From NCBI GenBank assembly GCA_007449985.2, contig VIIQ02000353.1, forward strand, positions 1-64,000: 64,000 nt of DNA. The letters are read 5' to 3'. A program made the position numbers and the translations under genes. This DNA comes from Desmodesmus armatus (taxonomy: Eukaryota; Chlorophyta; Chlorophyceae; Sphaeropleales; Scenedesmaceae). Position 1 is the first letter of the stretch; every line of letters begins with the position of its first letter. Positions 43,764 through 54,654 of this stretch are shown one piece after another. The notes below the pieces were generated by a model. That model saw only the letters and a program-made list of their open reading frames with translations, was not told where the DNA came from and did no database searches.

Positions 43764-45207
43764 AGTGCTCACCCTGTCTGCCTGTATGTCGTGCAGCTCA
43801 TATGCCATCAAGATGGCTTGGTGGTCGTCAAGGTACCTGCAGGGCGCAAAAGAATGACAGTGCACGCAGAGAGGAGTAAGCAGGTGGTGATAGGTGTGTC
43901 AGCAGAGAGGGTGCACGCAGGTCGGCACTGATACAATCATACTAGGGCGGCAGGGCTTGCAGTAACATGGCAGTGAAAGCTCTGCAGAACACCAGATGGA
44001 CAACAGACAGAGAGCAACGCAGCAACAGCAGAAGCACCAGGGGAAGGAAGCTTGAAAGCCGAACGATTGGGTGCAAGAGGGCAGGAGCGTATTGATTGCC
44101 ACCGGTGTGAGCTGTTTCTGCACTGCTGCTGGTGTTCAGCTGCAACAGGTATCCTCTCAAACTCCCCCTACACGCAACCCTGTCCCCCTTCCCCGCCAGA
44201 TCATACTAAGGCTCCCTGCCGACTGCTCGATGCCACCCCTTCCATTGCGTCACTGCCCCTCTTTCCACAGCCCCCCCCCCCCCCAAACCCTGAACAGCCG
44301 CTTGTCGAGCTGCGGACATACTTCGTCCCTCCCCCAAACCCCACCCGTTTCCTACCCTGTCTGATTCTGCCCCATGCTCGAGGTTGAGTCCATTGGTTGT
44401 AACATCCATCGGCTGCCACAGGATCACCACCAGCTGCACCCCCCCCCCCCCCCCACGTCTCCACCAGCCTCCCACACCAGTGACCAGCTGCTGGCCACCA
44501 CCAGACTGAGGCCCTGCCGTCTGCACAGTGTCAGTTCACTCATTACTCACTACCTACAAATCGTTGGCCACCCATGCTGACCAGCTGCTCGTCCAGCATT
44601 GAAGTGGCCCCCTGCACCCCCCCCCCCCCCCCCCCGCCCGCGCTTCAGGTTGGGTCCACTGAAGCTTGTCATCTATATATCAGCTGCAAAGCCTCAGTCC
44701 ACTTACCTTGTCACCAGAAGCTCCACACCAGTCCTGCCTCTTCACCTCAATAGCTGCTCATCAGTTGGTGATTTACCCCCCCCCCCCCCCCCCCAGCCTT
44801 TCTTCCCCCCAGGCCAATTTGGGTTGGTCACTGACTGGGCCATGTGCTACTAACTGCTCAACACACAAGTCATGCACATCCTGCAACAATATACACTATA
44901 CATACCTGAACAGACGTTTTCACCCTCCTCACCTGAACAGCTGTTCGTCCAGCAGTGCCCTGAGCCCTGCTGCCTTGTTGTCTACATGCTCAGGGTTCAT
45001 GTACCCCACCACGTCCATACGGGTCCTGAAGATGCGGTGCGTGTTTGATAACGCATGGTGACCCTCTGGCGGTAGCGGCAGTGCGCCTTTGGCCTGTAAG
45101 TCGCCTGACAGCTGTAGCAGCCTTGCTGCTGCTGCTGCCTGTGCCTCTGCTGCCTCTGCGGGGTCAACACCGAAGGGTGAGTCATCATCTTCGTATTCAG
45201 CTTTCAT
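40212..45207 (-). CDS. RNA polymerase I subunit RPA43-like protein with a Lys/Gln-rich tail
   Basis: Seven exons give a complete 478-residue frame with every phase matching: 45207-44933, 43836-43773, 43524-43434, 42756-42644, 42124-42048, 41593-41520 and 40954-40212. Exon 1 starts MKAEYEDDDSPFGVDPAEAA and ends with GLRALLDEQLFR, joined to YLDDHQAILMAYELHDIQAD. This is the arrangement of the RPA43/RPB7 N-terminal fold, where a dimerising helix leads to (V)LAY. Exons 3-4 give VADVTTFEPSPGDIVC and GVVRKVSHNSITLLVLGCIS, the OB/S1-like segment (F-P-x-G, then GVVxKVSxxxIxLLVxG). Exons 5-6 give RGDLVQCMLLS and EEVLFNLEGSL. Exon 7 is a long charged tail with polyQ, a run of KAEAKAAKKAAKAAEKAAEK and KPKAKKQKKE-type nucleolar signals, stop TAG. 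RPA43 proteins often have lysine-rich tails, but this one is longer than usual. Four introns carry exon-edge copies. Assignment to RPA43 rather than the Pol III homologue RPC25 is by overall layout and is not certain. Confidence 0.72.
40900..41075 (-). repeat. Duplicated acceptor edge of the RPA43-like last exon
   Basis: The start of the last exon, GTCTGGC(C/T)AGCTGGCAGTGG followed by CCCCGGCAGCAGCGGCT, is present at 40954 (functional, acceptor GCCCACAG) and again at about 41072 (acceptor GTCTTACAG), about 118 bp apart. The upstream copy diverges after LASWQWPRQQRLRQLL. CAG/CTG triplet runs flank both. Confidence 0.85.
41188..41317. repeat. Long inverted repeat (hairpin) in an RPA43-like intron
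   Basis: Left arm about 41188-41249 and right arm about 41259-41317 are reverse complements over about 60 bp with only a handful of mismatches or small gaps. The loop is 9 nt (AAAGGACAA). The arms contain TTGTAGTGGGTGCTGCAGGG / CCCTGCAGCACCCACTACAA. Transcribed as part of the intron it would form a long hairpin RNA. It resembles a hairpin small-RNA precursor or a fold-back (MITE-like) element. No target-site duplication was evident. Confidence 0.85.
41600..41790 (-). other. Orphan coding-like segment inside an RPA43-like intron
   Basis: The minus-strand frame reads EAVSDITILLAERLMALVGL and, after a TGA, QRQLIETHVRPYNAIPSDR. The segment has amino-acid-like composition but is not required by the RPA43 splice chain, whose exons 5 and 6 join in phase around it. 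It may be a relic of a transposable element or another gene. No family is recognised. Confidence 0.35.
41900..42125 (-). repeat. Duplicated donor edge of RPA43-like exon 5, plus CTCA microsatellite
   Basis: The exon end GGTGA(T/C)CTGGTGCAGTGCATGCTG then CTCAG|GTGAGGG occurs at 42048-42080 and again at about 41954-41985. The two are about 95 bp apart. Between the copies is a CTCA/CTCG/CACT microsatellite (41985-42040). Both copies retain the donor. Confidence 0.8.
42500..43095 (-). repeat. Four copies of the RPA43-like exon 4
   Basis: Copies of the exon encoding GVVRKVSHNSITLLVLGCIS and AIERANIPKDWEYDMH lie at about 42520-42590 (3' half only), 42644-42756 (intact), 42880-42975 (5' half good, 3' half diverged) and 43050-43087 (5' edge only). 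Spacings are about 115-230 bp and poly-G/poly-C runs separate them. The intact copy fits the phase of exons 3 and 5. Confidence 0.88.
44280..44960 (-). repeat. Multiple copies of the RPA43-like exon-1 donor edge
   Basis: Decayed echoes of the exon-1 end (LDEQLFR plus donor) are seen at about 44290, 44478, 44587, 44745 and 44905. The intact one ends at 44933 (donor GTGAGG). Several are separated by C runs of 10-20 bases (44270-44283, 44437-44453, 44618-44635, 44777-44793). The copies are short (15-30 bp), so individual calls are less certain than in the other arrays. Confidence 0.6.
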
Positions 45208-45854
45208 AAAGAATCAATTGATTGATTGGAAAGACCGTGGGCTTGAGTGCTTCGTGAGCCGAAACTGTCAACTCGGAGGAAGAGGGAGTAGTCGCGGGAC
45301 GCAAACAACAAAGATAATATTCCTGACAGGATGATTTTTTCTGGAAGCACTGCAGCTCGAGATGCAGACAGTCTCTAGCAGCCAAGGTTTGACTTCAGTC
45401 AACAGTAGGAGTAGCTAAAGCCAGTGGTTGTCGCAGTGATACAAGAGGCTTGGCTTCACAGTTAGAAGTTGAGCCCAGATTGTACCGATAAGATGGGGGC
45501 GGAAGAATGTAGAGGTGGGGAGGGTGGGGGCCCCGGGGAAGGGGGGGGGGGGGTGCGCGCGTGCGTGCGTGGGTGGGTGGGGGGTGGTGGTGGTGGGGGG
45601 GGGGGGGGGGGTGTTGGTAGGGTTTATCACGGGGTGGTAGGGAGGGGGGGTGCGGGGCAATGTTGCTAGAGGGCAGAATTGGTCTCCCATGCGCTGCACC
45701 TCTGTACAGGGAGGTGTATGTTAAACGTTTAGGAAGACCGCACATCACCGCCCAGCGCGTGTACAACAGTTATCGGGCATGGTACCCAACTTGCGCCAGA
45801 GGCATTATGCATGTATGAATGTGTCAACTCAGAAACAGCAGCTGCAGCAGCATC
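45208..45854. other. Intergenic region with G-rich block
   Basis: Upstream flank of the RPA43-like gene (promoter side) and 3' flank of the next minus-strand gene. Position 45510-45660 is a G/GT-rich block with long G runs and GCGTGCGTGG repeats. Open frames over it are Pro/Gly artefacts. Confidence 0.45.
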
Positions 45855-46161
45855 TCACAAACACTGCCTTCCAGATTCCAGATAAGGCCGACGTAGGAAC
45901 CACCCACCTTCTCGCCCTAGCCACTCCTCCGCAGTCTCAAGTGGTTCCTCTCCACAGCCCTCAGCAACCGTTTGCTGCTGCCGCCCAGGTATGACCACCC
46001 AACCATCAGACCGAGGTCGTGGTGTTGCAGCTGCTGGGGCCCCATTGCAGGCTGAACGTTTTTGGGCGGCAGCCGCTGCCTTGGCAGCTGCCACGTAGGG
46101 TCCTGAGGGGCCTGGCAGTCGCTGCTGCACGTCACACACCCCACCTCCATCAGCAGCCGCC

Positions 46162-46199
<38 letters not shown>

Positions 46200-46522
46200 T
46201 CGCTGCTGCTTGCTGGCACCTGGTGCTGCCACAGTACCCCTCAGCAGCCCTGACCCACTCGCTTCCCCCTGTGAGAGGAGGAGTTGCCCTGGCTGCTGCT
46301 GGTCAGCAGTTGACTGCTGCCAAGCCTGCACTGCTGCTGCCAGCCGCCGCTCGTTCTCTGCTGCTGCTGACTCCAACTGATCCTGTTGCTGGATGCTCTG
46401 CCTCAGCTCAGCAACCTATAAATACGTTCAGACCAGCAGTGACAGAACCAGCTGTAACTGTATACATTGTGGTGGTGTTACAACAAACGAGGCTACCTCA
46501 GCGAGTGCGATAATTGTGTGTG

Positions 46523-46567
<45 letters not shown>

Positions 46568-47410
46568 CACACTACGCAAATGCTATGCCCACATGTAACT
46601 GTACAAAGCCACACTGCAAACCCAACAGATACCCCAGCTTACCTGACCCTGCAAAACTGCTCTGCACACCGTATTCACTGCATCGCAGCAGCGCCGCTTC
46701 CAAGCCCTGAACCGCTTCACACTGCTGCTGCTGCTGTCACCAGATGTTACAGGTAGTCCCTCATGTTGTGTCAGCTGCCCTCTGTCACCCTCGTGGTCAA
46801 CCACCAGCTTGGCAAACTGGTCAAGTGGTATGAGGTGCTGCAGGCGGGCGGCTGCCGCGGCAATGCCCTCACGCATGTCCTACACACAGTACACGTGTAC
46901 CTCTCAGCAAAACCCCTAGTTCCTACTTTGTGTGTTGGGTACTACCCCCCCCCCCCCCCAAAACCCTCGTCAGCCCCAGCTTGGGGAACTGGTCAAGTGG
47001 TACGAGGTGCTGCAGGCGGGCGGCTGCCGCGGCGGCCATGCCTGCGCGCATGTCCTGCAGAGACCGTGTTACATACGGGATGGGTTTGCGGTGCCAGTGT
47101 TGTTTCTGCGCTGGTCATATGTTCATATTGGGGCCATTACTTGAGGCTGCTACTACTGCCACAGATGCAGCAGGAGACCCCTTCACCCCCCCCCCCTGCT
47201 CTTTAGGAGACAGGGAGAGAGAGAGGGGTGCCGTCCAGATGCCCGCAACAATACTGTGGGACAGTTTCATCAGTAAACATACAGCACTCACATCGGGCGT
47301 CTGTGCAAATGACACGCAGCGCTCCACCTCCAGGTACAGCTCCATCTGCTCCCCCCACAGCGCATCTGACCAGCCGCCCTCTCCCTCGTCTGAGGGGGTT
47401 TGAGCACGCC
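45855..47410 (-). CDS. Unidentified protein with coiled-coil and Ala/Gln-rich C-terminus, 5' incomplete
   Basis: Three exons join in phase: 47410-47292 (TPSDEGEGGWSDALWGEQME, LYLEVERCVSFAQTPD), 46879-46643 (DMREGIAAAAARLQHLIPLD, then KRFRAWKRRCCDAVNTVCRA) and 46415-45855 (VAELRQSIQQQDQLESAAAE, NERRLAAAVQAWQQ, then polyA and low complexity). The third exon ends ETAEEWLGREGGWFLRRPYL and stop TGA. The 47410 exon starts in phase 1, so at least one upstream exon is missing. The heptad-like Leu/Ala spacing in exons 2-3 suggests a coiled coil. The last exon may instead splice at GTGGGTGG near 45908. No family is recognised. Confidence 0.55.
46780..47065 (-). repeat. Duplicated acceptor edge of an exon in the coiled-coil gene
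   Basis: The exon start GACATGCG-GCATTGCC/GCATGGCC, encoding DMR(E/A)GxAAAAARLQHL(I/V)PLDQF, occurs at 46879 (continues as full exon) and at about 47058 (CTCTGCAG acceptor). The upstream copy breaks off after FPKL into a poly-C tract (46946-46959). Spacing about 179 bp. Confidence 0.85.
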
Positions 47411-48577
47411 CTGTTGCAGAGGCAGGCAGCAGCAGGTAACATAAACAGACAAAGCATGCATACACGTTGTGTGGAAGATGTGCTGAGAGTGTGCTGGGGT
47501 GCACCACCTCACTATATATAGTGTATGGCATGCATCCGATACATAAGTGGGCACTTGAATGAGACATGGTGCCATGCATGATTGGACAACACATCTGGCT
47601 TTTCTGAAGCAGTGTGCTGGTCACATGTGCACAGAGGCAGGCATGCATGACTAAGCAGGGGTGCTTTGGCACACCTATGTGCAGGAGGTGCAGGTGAGGG
47701 GCTGCAGGCAGCTGCTGGTGTTAGGCATGGGGGGGGGGGGGGGGGGGTAGCTGGTCAGCACAGCACAGCACGGCACAGCACAGCGCAGCACAGAACACTT
47801 GCTTTGCAGACCGGCTGTCAGACTATTGTGGCAGCAATGTAAGGCATGCGGGGGTGCCTAGTTTGCGGTGGTCAGAGGCGACCTCACGTTTCCTGCCCAT
47901 GCTGCGCCCTTGTGCTTGAAAACCAGCTCAGGCCTGCACACTGGGCGTCATGATGTGCGGGTAGAGTTGTAGATGCGGCACTCAGCCGCTGAGTGTCTAG
48001 CGGCTGCAGCTGCAGTTATGCTGACTGTTACCCAGCAGCCAGCTACAGCAGAGCATGTGATGCCTGGTCCTTGTTGTGGAGGCTTGCTGAGCCTCTGTTT
48101 CGGAGTGACTCGAGGTTTCGGGGCTGTAAGGGTGTGTATGCTATTTCGATCACACTTTGTGTTGGGTCCAGGGCTGCCACTGCTACTGCTGTCGTTTGGC
48201 AGTAACTCTGCCACCCTGGCTGGTTGTGCTGGATGTTGGGCAGGCCATAAGACTGCATGACTAATCGCAAACAGCGGGTGGATAACTGATCAAACGTATC
48301 TCCAGCAGAATGGATGGCTTCTCTATCTATTCTCAGCAAGGCAGTACCTCAGTTAGTCATCCTACCCTACCGGTGGCAATGTCACCCAGTGGAATCGGCC
48401 GTTTCAATACAGCAGCTTAGTAACTCTTAAATCCTGGTTGCGCTTGTCCATCGAAAGAACTAGCCTTCTGTGTCACACACTTCAGTCATTTGATCCACAC
48501 CTGATCTCGCTTCGTGTCCAGTGCTCCACTCGTACCGGTGCAAGCACACCGCTTACCGTTGACCCTGTAGTGCAGTT
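47411..48577. other. Intergenic region
   Basis: Divergent gap between the coiled-coil gene (minus) and the first F-box gene (plus); missing 5' exons of the former are expected here. Contains a poly-G run (47729-47747) followed by a CACAGCACAGCACGGCACAG simple repeat (47758-47800). No other feature was seen. Confidence 0.4.
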
Positions 48578-50778
48578 ATGGCCTATGTACAGCCAGCTGT
48601 ATCCCTGCTGCAGCTGCCAGACCCCTGTCTGGTGGCGGTGCTGCGCTGCTGTGCTGATGACCATCGCAGCGTGTGCAGCGCAGCCAGGGCCCACAGCAGG
48701 CTGCACCAGGCAGCTGTAGAGGCACTCAGCAGCATCACAGCCTATCTCCACCACGGCCAGTTTGACTTCGATAACCAGTACATCCAGGATGGGCTCGATA
48801 ACCTTATGGATGTGTACCTTCCTAACAACGGGCAGCACGTCGACAGCATCAGCCTGGAAGGTCGGGAGGATGATGACCAACCTTGCATGATGCCATGTGA
48901 TCTGTTGCAGCTGCCCACAACCCTTACGAAGCTTAGCAGCTTGAAATTCAAGACTATGTTTTTGCAGCTGCAACAAGGGGACGGCTTCCATGGTGTGCTG
49001 GGCGCTGCTGCTGCCTTTCTTCTCAAACAGCTACGGATTCATGACTGCAACCTGTATGAAGGGGGCAAAGGGCTGTCAGCAGCGCTGGCCCTGCTGACTG
49101 GGCTGGAGCACCTCAGCATCAGTTGCAGCTGTGACATGTTTGGTCGCAAGCTGCGCCTCCGACTGGGTGCTGTGCTGCCGGTGCTGCAGCAGCTGAGCTA
49201 CCTTGAGCTCGATGATGTGCTGCTAGGGGCCGAGTTTGGTCCTAATGAGCTGCAGCACCTGTCGGCCTTGACTCGGCTGGCTGACCTGCGGCTGAAGCCC
49301 ATTTGCAGCTTCAGCTTCACTCCCAGCATGATATCAGGCACACAGGACCTCACACACCTGCAGATTGGCACGTACTGGGACCATGCTGAGTTTGACCCAG
49401 CTGTCCTGGCAGGCAGGACCCTGCTGCAGCACCTGGAGCTGCAGTGCCGCAAGTTGCTTGGTGGCGCGACAGGGGTAGCGCAGCTGCTGTCGCAGCTGCA
49501 GCAGCTGCAACAGCTGACTTGCTTGGTGCTGCACGGCATGGTGGATGCCACCCCAGCAGCAGCCTACTCAGCACTGACAGCCAGCAGCAAGCTGCAGCAC
49601 CTGGACATCAGCAGGTGCTGCTTGCCGGCAGGGGAGTGGCAGCACGTGTTCCCTGCTGGTAGGCAGCTGCCGCACCTGCACACACTGTGTGTTGCAGAGG
49701 TTCAGCGTGCTGCAGTGCCAGCAGCAGCGCCTGAGGGTACCCGCCTCGTCAGCTGCTGCCCTGGACTGCAATCTCTGAATATGTGGGGCTTGCAGTACAA
49801 CAAGGGGCTGCTGGTCCCACTACAGGGGCTGAGCAGCTTGACCTCGCTGCAACTTGAGCCTGCTGCTGGCTCAGCAGAGGGGTTGGAGGGTGTGTGTCAG
49901 CTCACTGGGCTGCAGCGGCTGGTGGTGCAGCTACAGCCTGCTGCCGCAGCCGCAGAGGGGCTGCTGCTGCAGCTCACACAGCTGCAGCGCCTGACATACC
50001 TTGGCTATGGCGGCTCAGCGTCTGATGAGAGGTTCGACACGTTTGAGTACCAAGTGAGTAACACTCGTGAATTGTAGATGTTTGCATGTGGGGATGCACA
50101 ACTGTCTGGGGGTGTTAGGGGCTGACACGTGTGGGTGGGTGGGGGTGCGGGGGGGGGGGGGGGGCACCGGCTGGCGACACACACATCTGTAAGGCAAGCC
50201 CAACTGCCGGGAGCAGTTGACAAAGATTCACGATGGCCAGGCCATTTGTTATTTAGGATGTTATTAACCATCTGTGAAAGTACAAAGTCAAAGTCCAGCA
50301 TAGTGTCCAAAGTTAACTGAAGTGCCCCCCCCCCCCCCCCCCCCCCCCCGCGCGATGGCAGTGAATTGTGTCTTTGCCCCCCTCCACCGCGGGCTGCGCC
50401 CTGCTGCCTTGTTTCTGTTGCTTGCCATGGCTAGCATGTGCTGCTTGCTTGCGTGCCTACAGCAAGTTGATTGTATGTTACTGCTCTGATTTGCTTTGGG
50501 CCTGTAATCTCCATAATAGCCTTGCCTGATTCATCTGGCTTCCTGCCTGACTTGCTGTGCAGGGCGAGTGGGACGATCCAGTGTGGCCCAAGTGCTGCGA
50601 TGCTGCACCGCTGTGGCACCAGTGCCACCTGACACCCAACCCTGAAAGCGGCACAGCATGCAGCTTGGCTTTGTCGGAGGAGCAGCGTGTTGCAGCAGCA
50701 CAGGCGCTACGTGCTGAGAGCGTGCCTCATGTGCAGCTTGGCGCAGCTACCTGTAGGTTGCAAGTGTGGCAGTGCTGA
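48578..50778 (+). CDS. F-box/LRR protein, paralogue 1 of 4
   Basis: Exon 1 (48578-50053) and exon 2 (50563-50778), 563 residues, joined at CAA|GTGAGT and GTGCAG|GGC in phase. ATG 48578 opens MAYVQPAVSLLQLPDPCLVA. The F-box-like segment LLQLPDPCLVAVLRCCADD followed by RSVCSAARAHSRLHQAAVEA occupies residues ~9-50. It is followed by a chain of leucine-rich repeats (for example LTGLEHLSIS, LQQLSYLELDDV, LSALTRLADLRL, SSKLQHLDISRC, LQGLSSLTSLQL, LTQLQRLTYL) to the end of exon 1. Exon 2 starts GEWDDPVWPKCCDAAPLWHQ, a PVW motif shared with paralogues 2 and 3, then a tail unique to this copy. F-box proteins recruit substrates to SCF ubiquitin ligases; the LRR would select the substrate, which is unknown. 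The frame is intact. Confidence 0.85.
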
Positions 50779-51593
50779 GGGGTGCGGTAATGGGCGATGA
50801 GCAGCATATGCACAGCAGTGGGTGCCCGCACATAGTACAGGAAGCTGCTGGTTGAGCAGCATGCTGGTGTTGGTTCCCACAAGAGGTGTGTGCGCAGTGC
50901 AGGCAACTTGCGTTTCTTGTGTGTGACAGGGGTCGTGTGTTTTTAATTTACACAGTGCGCCACAGCAGTTGGGTGCGGTTATGACAGGATGTCAGGGGTA
51001 GCAGCTGCAGCGAGATTTCAGTTCCCGCATCGTGATGCTGAGGCAACTGCTGTGTTGGGCAATGTCTACATGCTGTGATCTGGAGGTGTGGTCAGGTCCG
51101 GCTGAATGGACTCACTCAAGCCGCTGCATCCATGCAGCCAACGCAGCGGCCACTGCTTCGTGCTGAGCTGTGCACAAATGCTGCACCAGAGCTTCTCAGA
51201 AGGACCGGCTTCAGATACATACCTGTATGCTTGTAAGCGAAACATTTGTCCACTCAACGGAATTCTGTGCAATACGCACTGTGCCCTTCTTGATAGGGGG
51301 CAACCAGCTGTTGCTGAAGTTCAGCTGTTGCTGAAGTTCAGCAGCTGAACAGTGCTGTGGTTGCTGGTCAACTGAAGGTCAGTTCAACCGAATTTGAACT
51401 TGCACATACATGCCCATAGCGGTACTGATTAAGAGTAAATACGTGAGTCCTGTCCTTGATGCTCAAGGCTGGGCAGCTCCTCTGTCGTAGCCAGCAGTGC
51501 ACTCAACACTCCATGTCCCATCTGCTGTTTGCCACCTATCCTCGGACTCAATGCCACTAACTCGTGATCCATCTTAATACATACGTCATCGTG
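50779..51593. other. Gap between F-box paralogues 1 and 2
   Basis: No gene was recognised. An 18-bp direct repeat AGCTGTTGCTGAAGTTCA is present twice in tandem at about 51308-51343. The last ~200 bp resemble the 5' flanks of the other F-box copies only weakly. Confidence 0.4.
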
Positions 51594-53435
51594 ATGGTCT
51601 CTAGGCGTTCGTCAGCGCCCCTGCTGCAGCTTCCAGACCCATGTCTGGTGGCAGTGCTATGCTGCTGTGCTGGCGACCATCGCAGCATATGCAGCGCTGC
51701 CAGGGCGCACAGCAGGCTGCACCAGGCAGCTGTAGAGGCTTTGAGAAGCATCGAAGCAGCTAGTAATCAGCAGCAACTGGAGGACCTTGTGCTGGTGTAC
51801 CTCCCCTTGCATGGCCAGCACGTACACAGCATCAGCCTTCAGGGCAGTGACACAGACAGATTTGCTGCCCTTCAACAGCTTCCAAAAGCACTCACCAAGC
51901 TCAGCAGCCTCACTCTCTCCAAGTTGCAGCTGCCGCTGCAGCTCCAGAGTGGCTACCAGGGTGTGTGGGGGCAGCTGCAGCTGCTCTCAAGCAGCTGCGG
52001 CTGGAGCGATGCCAGCTGCTTGATGTGCAGGAGGGGCTGGCACCAGCACTGTCCTCGCTGCCTAGTTTGCAGCACCTCAGACTCTCAATATGTGGTGACA
52101 GCAATGGACATGTCCTGCAGATCTCAGGTGATGTGCTGTTGAAGCTCCAGAATTTGACCTGCCTACAGCTTCAAGATGTGCACCTGCGTGGTCCTGATGG
52201 TGGCCTGCAGCGCCTGTCAGCCTTGACCCGGCTGGCTGACCTACGGCTGATGCTCACACACAGCTATGGCGTCACTGCCAGCATGCTGTCAGGTGCACAG
52301 CACCTCACATGTCTTCAGCTGTCAGCCTATAGCCTTAGCCAGGTTACGTTTGAGTCAGCTGCCCTGGAAGGCAAAACTCGGCTGCAGCAGCTGCGGCTGT
52401 CCCGTCAGGTTCCTGCTGATGCCTCAGCAGTAGCACAGCTGCTCTACCAGCTGGGAGACCTGCAGCAGCTGACATGCCTGGTGCTTGAAGGCAGCTTGGG
52501 TCCTGCAGCATCCTACCCTCCAGCAGAGTCCTACTCTACCCTCACAGCGAGCAGCAAGCTGCAGCTCCTTGACATCAGGGACAGCACCCTGCCAGCAGGA
52601 GTGTGGCAGCATGTCTTCTCAGCAGGCAGGCAGCTGCCGCACCTGCACACGCTCAACATTGCGCGTGTGAGGCACACTGGGGCAGGCAGTGCGGCAACTC
52701 CAGCAGCAGCACCCACAGGCTCCAGCCTTGTCTGCTGCTGCCCTGGGCTGCAGTCTCTGGACATGCGGGCCTTGCAGCATAGCGCAGCGCTGCTGCCTCC
52801 TTTGCAGAGGTTGAGCAGCCTGCAGACGCTGTACCTGCGGCCTGCTGCTGGCTCACTGAGCCACTGAGCCACAAGGGTGGGAGGGGGTGTGCCAGCTGAG
52901 AAGTCTGCGGCAGCTGCACCTGGAGCTCAGAGGCGACACAGAGGGGCTGCTGCTGCAGCTGACGCAGCTGCGGCAGCTTACCAAGCTTGCCTTCATGGAG
53001 CGTGTTGAAGGCATGGACTGCCGGTGCGATCTCCCCCAGAAGGTGAGCCACGATGCGAGGTGCTACTTTCCTGGCACATGCATGCGTTGCAAGAGCTTCT
53101 GGCTTGGGTTGCGTGGCTGTGTACTGCATGACTGTTTCTGCGAAGGGCCTGCTGTCTTCTTCAATGGGCTTCACCCCGGATGATATTAGTATCTGCACGC
53201 TGGCAACACCATCCACCGTGGGCGCAGTGTTGGTCCTGCGGTGCCTTGGCTTCAGTTGGTAAGGTAGTTATTTGTGGCCGTTTCACTTGATAACAAAATA
53301 CGCCTGCTGTTTTACTGTGCTATGCAGGGATATGGCCAGGCGCCTGTGTGGCGCCAATTGCTGCTGCATCACCTCGACAGCAAGGACCTCAATGTCAAGC
53401 AACAGGCAGCTGCAGCACTGGCCACAGAAGTGTAG
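51594..53435 (+). CDS. F-box/LRR protein, paralogue 2 of 4, frame broken twice
   Basis: Probable start ATG 51594 (MVSRRSSAPLLQLPDPCLVA). Exon 1 runs to 53042 (QK|GTGAGC), exon 2 53328-53435 (GYGQAPVWRQLLLHHLDSKD, stop TAG). F-box LLQLPDPCLVAVLCCCAGDH and at least nine LRRs align with paralogue 1. The frame changes near 51970 (between GVWG and ALKQLRLERC) and again near 52865-52890 (after AAGSLSH, before VCQLRSLRQLHLEL). On either side conservation is good, so this is either a recent pseudogene or a consensus error. Exon 2 keeps the PVWRQ motif also seen in paralogue 3. Confidence 0.78.
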
Positions 53436-54637
53436 CGGCTAGGTGCGGTGCAGAGCTACTGTGTGCCCTGCGGCATAGCATCAATCAGCACAACATGTGG
53501 GAGTGTGCAGCTGTTGGATCGCTGAGTATTGTTGGGCTGCTGGGCCGCTTTCAACTAGAGCACCCAAATCATCGGTCACCTTGCATCAGCAGGCACTGGT
53601 CACCTTGTGCACACTGCCTGGTGAGCAGCAGGCTGTTGTTGCTGCCAGTGGCTGAACTTGTATCGCAGGTAATTGGTGTGTCATGTCATTGTGGCAGGGT
53701 GGCAAGTATGTGGTGCGGCACAGCATCACCTCATGCCACCATGGTCTTGTCCACGTCCAAGACTCGCCGCGTCCTATGTTCTGTTCACTGCATATGCTTC
53801 TGGGATGGAGATCTCGACTGGTAGCTCCTTCCTCCAGCTCTGGATGCTCCCCATCTGTGCATCTGCATGAGACGGTATGGGTCAGCATCCATGCATGGGC
53901 AAGGCCTTAGGCTTAAGCCACTTTGTGATTTCCAGCTCGACACACTGCATGGCGTGCAATAGTTTTTGCTTGCCGGGCATCTGGGCCCAGCAGTGGTGCA
54001 CATGTGGGTACCTCTGTGACAGCTGACAGGTGTCACGTGTTGACGTGCTGTCTTGGGCGTTGGACTGGTGGCTCTCACATAGCTGGCTGACAGTATAGCA
54101 GCGGTGATGCGTTGGAGCCGACTGTGTCGGGCTGTGTGCCGGGTGTGCCGACTGCATGATTGATTCATGCTGTGTGCAAGGTTCACCTGCTGCATAATTC
54201 GCCTGTGTGGTGCAGAGTGTTGTATCGTAACCTCAAGCACAGTGAACCATGTGTCAGGCAGCATGCAGCTGCAACCTGGCAGGATGGCAGGCTGTCTCAC
54301 TAGTGTGACGGTTGAATTCTGCCATCGACAAGGGCTGCTGCGTGTGGCTGCAGGCTGCATTGTGTGGCGGCAGTGTATCATGAATGAATTCGACTCGCGA
54401 TATTATTTAACTGCAACTTTGACTGCAGTGGGTGGTTGCGCACAGACGGATGTGCCGCTCAGCAACTGGGCGCAGTCATGTTCTGAGTTGGCTGCAGCTG
54501 CACTCTAGCCTTCAAGCTATGGCATGGTGCTTGCAGTCAATCAAGAGGCGTGCATGCAAGAGGTGATCATCAAGCCTTGAAGGGACTTGGATGGGCAGTG
54601 CCCGTTGTGTCACATGACCAGGCCTCCTCCACAGCTG
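53436..54637. other. Gap between F-box paralogue 2 and the CACTA element
   Basis: No gene was recognised. A stretch near 53845-53910 (CATCTGTGCATCTGCATGAG, then GGTATGGGTCAGCATCCATG) resembles 59733-59785 downstream of paralogue 3 (TCTGTGCATCTGCATCAGAT, GGTCAGGGGTCAGTCAAG). This suggests the duplicated gene block extends past the coding region. Confidence 0.4.
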
Positions 54638-54654
54638 CACTACGGGAAAACGCG

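Noticed and set aside
45395..45766. Pro-rich frame resembling an extensin
   Set aside because: It lies opposite a G-rich simple-sequence block and lacks a signal peptide or regular SPPP units.
48738..49574. Minus-strand frames opposite the F-box/LRR genes
   Set aside because: Shadows of the plus-strand LRRs; no start, splice or domain support.
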